Shown: one piece after another, positions 60,569 through 64,000 of the stretch
Numbering within the stretch: position 1 is the first letter of the stretch
Layout: the number at the start of each line of letters is the position of its first letter
Source: Phycisphaeraceae bacterium
Lineage (GTDB): Bacteria > Planctomycetota > Phycisphaerae > Phycisphaerales > UBA1924
NCBI GenBank assembly: GCA_019636795.1
Contig: JAHBWW010000003.1
Coordinates: 62,001 to 126,000 of the forward strand
DNA: 64,000 nucleotides
Direction of reading: 5' to 3'
Notes under the pieces: generated by a model
Seen by the model: only the letters and a program-made list of their open reading frames with translations
The model's database searches: none
What the model was told of the DNA's origin: nothing
Position numbers and translations under genes: made by a program

Positions 60569-62410
60569 CTAGATCGCTGTCTGATCGAAGACCGAAGGGC
60601 TCTCGTCGTGGCCTGTGTTGAGCAGCGAGCGTGCTCGAACCAGGGCGTCGTCAAGGTTTTCGAACATGTTGTCGAGCCCGATCTCGTCGTCGAGCCCCAC
60701 TCGCGCAAGCTCGAACATCGGATGCGCGTGCACCCCGCCGAGCAGCAGTGTCGTCCCGCGACGCCGGCACTTGGCGTGAAACTCACGCAGCGCGTTGAGG
60801 CCCGTCGCATCAATGTGTGGCACATAGCGCATCCGCAAGATGATGATCTTCGGTGGCCTCTGCAATTGATCGAGCGCAAGCTGCAACTTGTTCGCCACGC
60901 CAAAGAAGAATGGGCCGTTGATTTCGTAGACCACCACATCAGGAGGAACTGCGAGATCCTCGACTCGGCCGGGGTCTTTAGGGTCCGGAGCCTCGGTGTC
61001 GATGCCGCCGATCGTGTCATCAAGCCCGCGCACGGTCGTGATCTGCGTCATTCTCTGCATGAACAGCAGCGATGCGAGGACCACTCCAGTGCCGATCGCA
61101 ATCGTCAGATCGAAAATCACGGTCAGCCCGAATGTGGTGAGCAGCACGAGCACATCGGGCTTAGGTCCCATCAGCAGCCGACGAAAATTCTCCAGATCGC
61201 TGACCTTCCACGCCACCATCACCAGCACTGCGGCGAGCGACGCCAGCGGAATTGCCTTGGCTAGTGGTGCAAGCGCGAGCATGAACAGCAGGATGAACAG
61301 CGCGTGCAGAATCCCAGCCACCGGCGTCTTGCCTCCGCTGCGAATGTTCGCCGCGGTTCGCGCGATCGCCCCGGTCGCTGGCAGGCCAAAAAACAACACA
61401 CTGGCGATGTTTGCCGAACCCTGTGCGACGAGTTCCTGATCAGATCGATGCCGCGAGCCTGTCATGCCGTCAGCCACAACTGCCGAAAGCAGACTCTCGA
61501 TCGCGCCCAGAAATGCGATCGCGGTTGCAGCGGGTATGAGTGCTCGCACCATGTCGAGCGTGATCGTGGGCAATTGAGGCCTGGGAAGATTTGATGGAAT
61601 CCCGCCAAAGCGCGTCCCGATTGTTTCCACCATCGGCCGAACATGCACGCCGTCATAGACCACAGTCGCGCTCGACCACCCCATCAGTTTAACAACGATC
61701 GCACTCAGCCCCACAGCCACAATCGCAGCCGGCACGCGCGGAGCTAACTTGGGCAGTCGCGCCAGAATCAGCAGCGATCCGAGGGCGATGCCCACCGAGT
61801 ACAGGTTGAACGTGTGACGATTCGCCCAGAAGATCTCGAGTTTCCCGATGAACTCGGCCGGCACCGACGCCACGCCGCCCTCAGGCGTCAGCAGCGCAAG
61901 CCCGAAGAAGTCTTTGATCTGCGACGTCATGATCACCACGCCGATCCCCGCGGTGAACCCCGCGACAACCGGATACGGCACGAACTTGATCACACCCCCG
62001 AATCGAAACAGGCCCAGCAGTATCAGAATCACCCCCGCCATGCATGTCGCCAGCACCAGCCCCGCATACCCATGCGCAGCGCAGATCGCAAACACAAGCG
62101 GCATGAACGCCGCCGTAGGCCCCCCGATCTGATACCTCGAACCGCCCAGAATCGAAATTATCGCCCCCGCTACCACCGCCGTGAACAACCCCATCGCCGG
62201 AGGCGTCAGCCACGGATGAATCGCTGCCAGTTCATCCGCGACGTTCTGCGGAATACTCGCGATGCCCAGCGCCATCGCGAGCGGCAAGGCAATGACCGCC
62301 ACCGTCAAACCCGCACCAAAATCCGAAACAAATGTCCGAGTGCCATACCCTTCACGCAGACAGGTGACCAACTTGGGGGTATGACGATCGCGCCATGAAA
62401 CACGCGTCAC
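60569..62410 (-). CDS. SulP family anion transporter with STAS domain
   Basis: A 613-residue inner-membrane transporter for sulfate or bicarbonate-type anions. The SulP core is clear (FGAGLTVAVIALPLAMALGIAS, GGSRYQIGGPTAAFMPLVF, GFTAGIGVVIMTSQIKDFFGL, IPAATAIAFLGAIESLLSAVVADGMTGSRHRSDQELVAQGSANIASVLFFGLPATGAIARTAANI). A C-terminal STAS domain (about 490-590) has PHIDATGLNALREF, with Thr at the phospho-acceptor position of the family. GTG 62410 is used with GGGAG nearby; the open frame reaches 62491 in unlike sequence. The exact substrate cannot be read from the sequence. Confidence 0.92.
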   Translation of the reverse strand: MTRVSWRDRHTPKLVTCLREGYGTRTFVSDFGAGLTVAVIALPLAMALGIASIPQNVADELAAIHPWLTPPAMGLFTAVVAGAIISILGGSRYQIGGPTAAFMPLVFAICAAHGYAGLVLATCMAGVILILLGLFRFGGVIKFVPYPVVAGFTAGIGVVIMTSQIKDFFGLALLTPEGGVASVPAEFIGKLEIFWANRHTFNLYSVGIALGSLLILARLPKLAPRVPAAIVAVGLSAIVVKLMGWSSATVVYDGVHVRPMVETIGTRFGGIPSNLPRPQLPTITLDMVRALIPAATAIAFLGAIESLLSAVVADGMTGSRHRSDQELVAQGSANIASVLFFGLPATGAIARTAANIRSGGKTPVAGILHALFILLFMLALAPLAKAIPLASLAAVLVMVAWKVSDLENFRRLLMGPKPDVLVLLTTFGLTVIFDLTIAIGTGVVLASLLFMQRMTQITTVRGLDDTIGGIDTEAPDPKDPGRVEDLAVPPDVVVYEINGPFFFGVANKLQLALDQLQRPPKIIILRMRYVPHIDATGLNALREFHAKCRRRGTTLLLGGVHAHPMFELARVGLDDEIGLDNMFENLDDALVRARSLLNTGHDESPSVFDQTAI

Positions 62411-62548
62411 GGGGGCTCCCTTCCGGCCTGGATTCAGGCCAAGGCAGCGCGCATTGTAGGCGGCACTCGAACCCGCACCGGCATAAGGCACAACAGACTC
62501 ACATCACGCCCGCGCACATTCCGGTATCCTCGGGCCACGGAGACCTCC

Positions 62549-63289
62549 ATGCTCATCCTCGCCAACCTGCTCATCTGCGCCCTGTTCGTAGGCTGGCTCA
62601 TCAACCGTTACGACCTCTATGACAAGGAGCCTTGGTACATGCTCCTTCTGGCTGTCATCCTCGGCACTGCGTTCATGCACCTGTCCCTCGACCCTCAGGT
62701 CTGGTCTATCACGATCCTGTATCCACACCTGTCATTTGCTCAATCGCTCGCCCTTGTAGCTGCAACACACGAGGAACTTGCCAAACTTCTCGCGGTCATT
62801 CTCATTGCAACCATCTTTCGCGGCGTCTTCAAAGATCCAATGGACGGCCTCATCTACGGCTCGATGGTCGGCATCGGAGCCGCGATCGACGAATCCTTCG
62901 GCCTGCTCTCAGAACTCGAAGGACCGCTCCCGCCATCCGAAGTCGTCCGCATTTTCGGCCACGCCATCTTCGGCGGCATCACCGGATTCGGCATCGGGCT
63001 CTACGTCATCGGGCACCATCGCCGCCATGCGTTTCTCGCCCTCACTCTCTCGGCCTCGATGCTGCTGCACTATCTCTGGGATCTCGCCACCGTCGAACTC
63101 GTCGAGCCATCACAAACCGCATCGTTCTCATGCTGCATGATCATGCTCTGCGGCCTTGCAATCTATGGTCGACTCATCTGCGTCGCCCAATATCACTCGC
63201 GTAAACGCTTCAACCCCGATCATCATCACCGCCTCTTCGGCTGGCCTATCTCACTTGTCCTCAAGCCACCGCGCTCACCATCGCCCTGA
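62549..63289 (+). CDS. PrsW-family intramembrane metalloprotease
   Basis: A 246-residue integral membrane protease with about eight helices. Catalytic motifs of PrsW-type proteases are seen: E75-E76-x-x-K79 in THEELAKLL, D114-E115 in GIGAAIDESFGLL, H138 in IFGHAIFGGITGFGIG, and LHYLWDLATVE near the end. PrsW cleaves anti-sigma factors in other bacteria. No anti-sigma gene is adjacent, so the target is unknown. The C-terminal 40 residues are polar with a His-rich stretch (NPDHHHRLFGWP). It diverges from SulP and converges on the hybrid kinase gene. Confidence 0.9.
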   Translation: MLILANLLICALFVGWLINRYDLYDKEPWYMLLLAVILGTAFMHLSLDPQVWSITILYPHLSFAQSLALVAATHEELAKLLAVILIATIFRGVFKDPMDGLIYGSMVGIGAAIDESFGLLSELEGPLPPSEVVRIFGHAIFGGITGFGIGLYVIGHHRRHAFLALTLSASMLLHYLWDLATVELVEPSQTASFSCCMIMLCGLAIYGRLICVAQYHSRKRFNPDHHHRLFGWPISLVLKPPRSPSP

Positions 63290-63301
63290 CATTCCGGCAT
63301 T

Positions 63302-64000
63302 TCACGCCGCCGCTCCGCGCCCGCCTTCACTGGCCTTATTCATCATCCAACTCCGGCACGTTTCAATCAACTCTTCCCTGCGTATCGGCTTGCTGGCGTA
63401 ATCATCGCACCCAACTTCCATACACCTTTGCCGGTCCTCAGCCATCGCATGCGCCGTCAGGGCCACGACCGGAATTCTGTCTCCACGCTCACGCAACGTT
63501 CGCACCAGCGTGTAACCATCCATCTCCGGCATCTGAATATCCGTCAGCAGCAGATCAAACGGGTTCCCCTCCTGCACTGCTTCTTCGAGAATTTGCAAAG
63601 CAATGGCACCATTGTCCGCAATCACTACCTCCGCCCCCGCACGCCTCAGATGGAACGAAATCAGTCGTTGATTGTCGATCCCGTCTTCCGCCAGCAGAAT
63701 CCGCCCGCTCAACAACTCCGCCACATGCGCAGTCGCCTTCGCCTCCTGCGTCGGCTCCGCAGCCTCAAACGCACTGAAATTTTCAACCAGTACAGACCCT
63801 TGAACTTCGATCAGCGGCAACTCCATGACAAAACACGATCCCTTCCCGGCCTCCGTCCACTCCAGCCAAACATCCCCACCCATCAAGTCTGCTAACCTGC
63901 GCGAGATGACAAGTCCCAAGCCGGTCCCGCCGTGTTTGCGTGTGATCGAACTGTCCGCCTGCGCAAAAGGCTCAAACAAACGAGAAGCCTGCTCCTCGCT
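63302..64000 (-). CDS. Hybrid sensor histidine kinase, C-terminal part (partial)
   Basis: The window ends inside this gene; the frame continues to base 64000 and beyond, with no stop. The visible part has the end of the HATPase domain ([31 protein letters not shown], with F and G2 boxes) and then a C-terminal receiver domain (about residues 100-218 of the visible part). Its phosphoacceptor is in [12 protein letters not shown], with [32 protein letters not shown] closing the fold. So it is a hybrid kinase of the type that passes phosphate to an Hpt domain; the orphan Hpt at 18989-19336 is a conceivable but unproven partner. N-terminal sensing domains lie outside the window. Confidence 0.93.
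   Translation of the reverse strand, partial: SEEQASRLFEPFAQADSSITRKHGGTGLGLVISRRLADLMGGDVWLEWTEAGKGSCFVMELPLIEVQGSVLVENFSAFEAAEPTQEAKATAHVAELLSGRILLAEDGIDNQRLISFHLRRAGAEVVIADNGAIALQILEEAVQEGNPFDLLLTDIQMPEMDGYTLVRTLRERGDRIPVVALTAHAMAEDRQRCMEVGCDDYASKPIRREELIETCRSWMMNKASEGGRGAAA

Noticed and set aside
1-64000. tRNA, rRNA, CRISPR or insertion sequence
   Set aside because: Reading the intergenic regions I saw no cloverleaf with CCA-type end, no repeat-spacer array and no transposase or flanking inverted repeats. A dedicated scan could still find something I missed.

Overview
The window looks like a chromosome segment of a planctomycete, most probably of the class Phycisphaerae. The strongest clue is the secreted metalloprotease at 57290-58984, which ends in paired 'NGDG..DFFDV' repeats and a terminal Gly-Cys, the GC-type dockerin-like tail characteristic of Phycisphaerales. 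Supporting signs are the high-GC sequence, the many GTG and TTG starts, and a degenerate GH10-like protein. These are inferences from protein character, not from a database search. I saw no rRNA, tRNA, CRISPR array, insertion sequence or phage module, so this is ordinary chromosome with some unusual accessory clusters.

Layout. 1-41: edge of a secreted protein gene. 217-3694 (minus): glycosyltransferase-like protein, OppD-type ATPase and OppC-type permease in one operon. 3801-6083 (plus): promoter, NfeD-like protein and flotillin. 6085-12768: MarC-family protein, thioredoxin-fold protein, small hypothetical, a large secreted S9 peptidase, then RNase Y. 13307-17977: DUF4097-like lipoprotein, YggS, peroxiredoxin, independent phosphoglycerate mutase and a PagL-like outer-membrane protein. 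17999-20146 (minus): PhoU, Hpt and a response-regulator diguanylate cyclase. 20257-24164 (minus): Mfd coupled to a ComEA-like protein. 24192-27159: divergent GH10-like pseudoenzyme and PurC.

27169-38665 is the most distinctive part. A minus-strand operon runs from three tandem SPFH (band 7) proteins, the first carrying a seven-helix membrane module, into an ABC ATPase, a large ABC-2-like permease and a membrane-anchored repeat protein. A second ABC-2 permease is divergently transcribed. An 18-bp palindrome and a pair of 14-bp direct repeats lie between them. With the flotillin operon, this gives four SPFH proteins in 64 kb.

38693-50311: HEAT-repeat protein coupled to a small membrane protein, a hypothetical, isoleucyl-tRNA synthetase with a decayed C-terminal zinc knuckle, RibD, an RNase HII-like protein and a 799-residue coiled-coil lipoprotein. 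50401-64000: NtrC-type regulator with a sensorless histidine kinase, DUF3303 protein, catalase with a palindromic operator candidate, flavin-dependent halogenase-like protein, metalloprotease, WD40-like protein, SulP transporter, PrsW protease and the C-terminal end of a hybrid histidine kinase.

Recurring themes are membrane organisation (SPFH, MarC, PrsW, PagL), oxidative-stress defence (catalase, peroxiredoxin, thioredoxin fold), signalling (Hpt/diguanylate cyclase, NtrC pair, hybrid kinase) and housekeeping (Mfd, RNase Y, IleS, PurC, RibD, GpmI).
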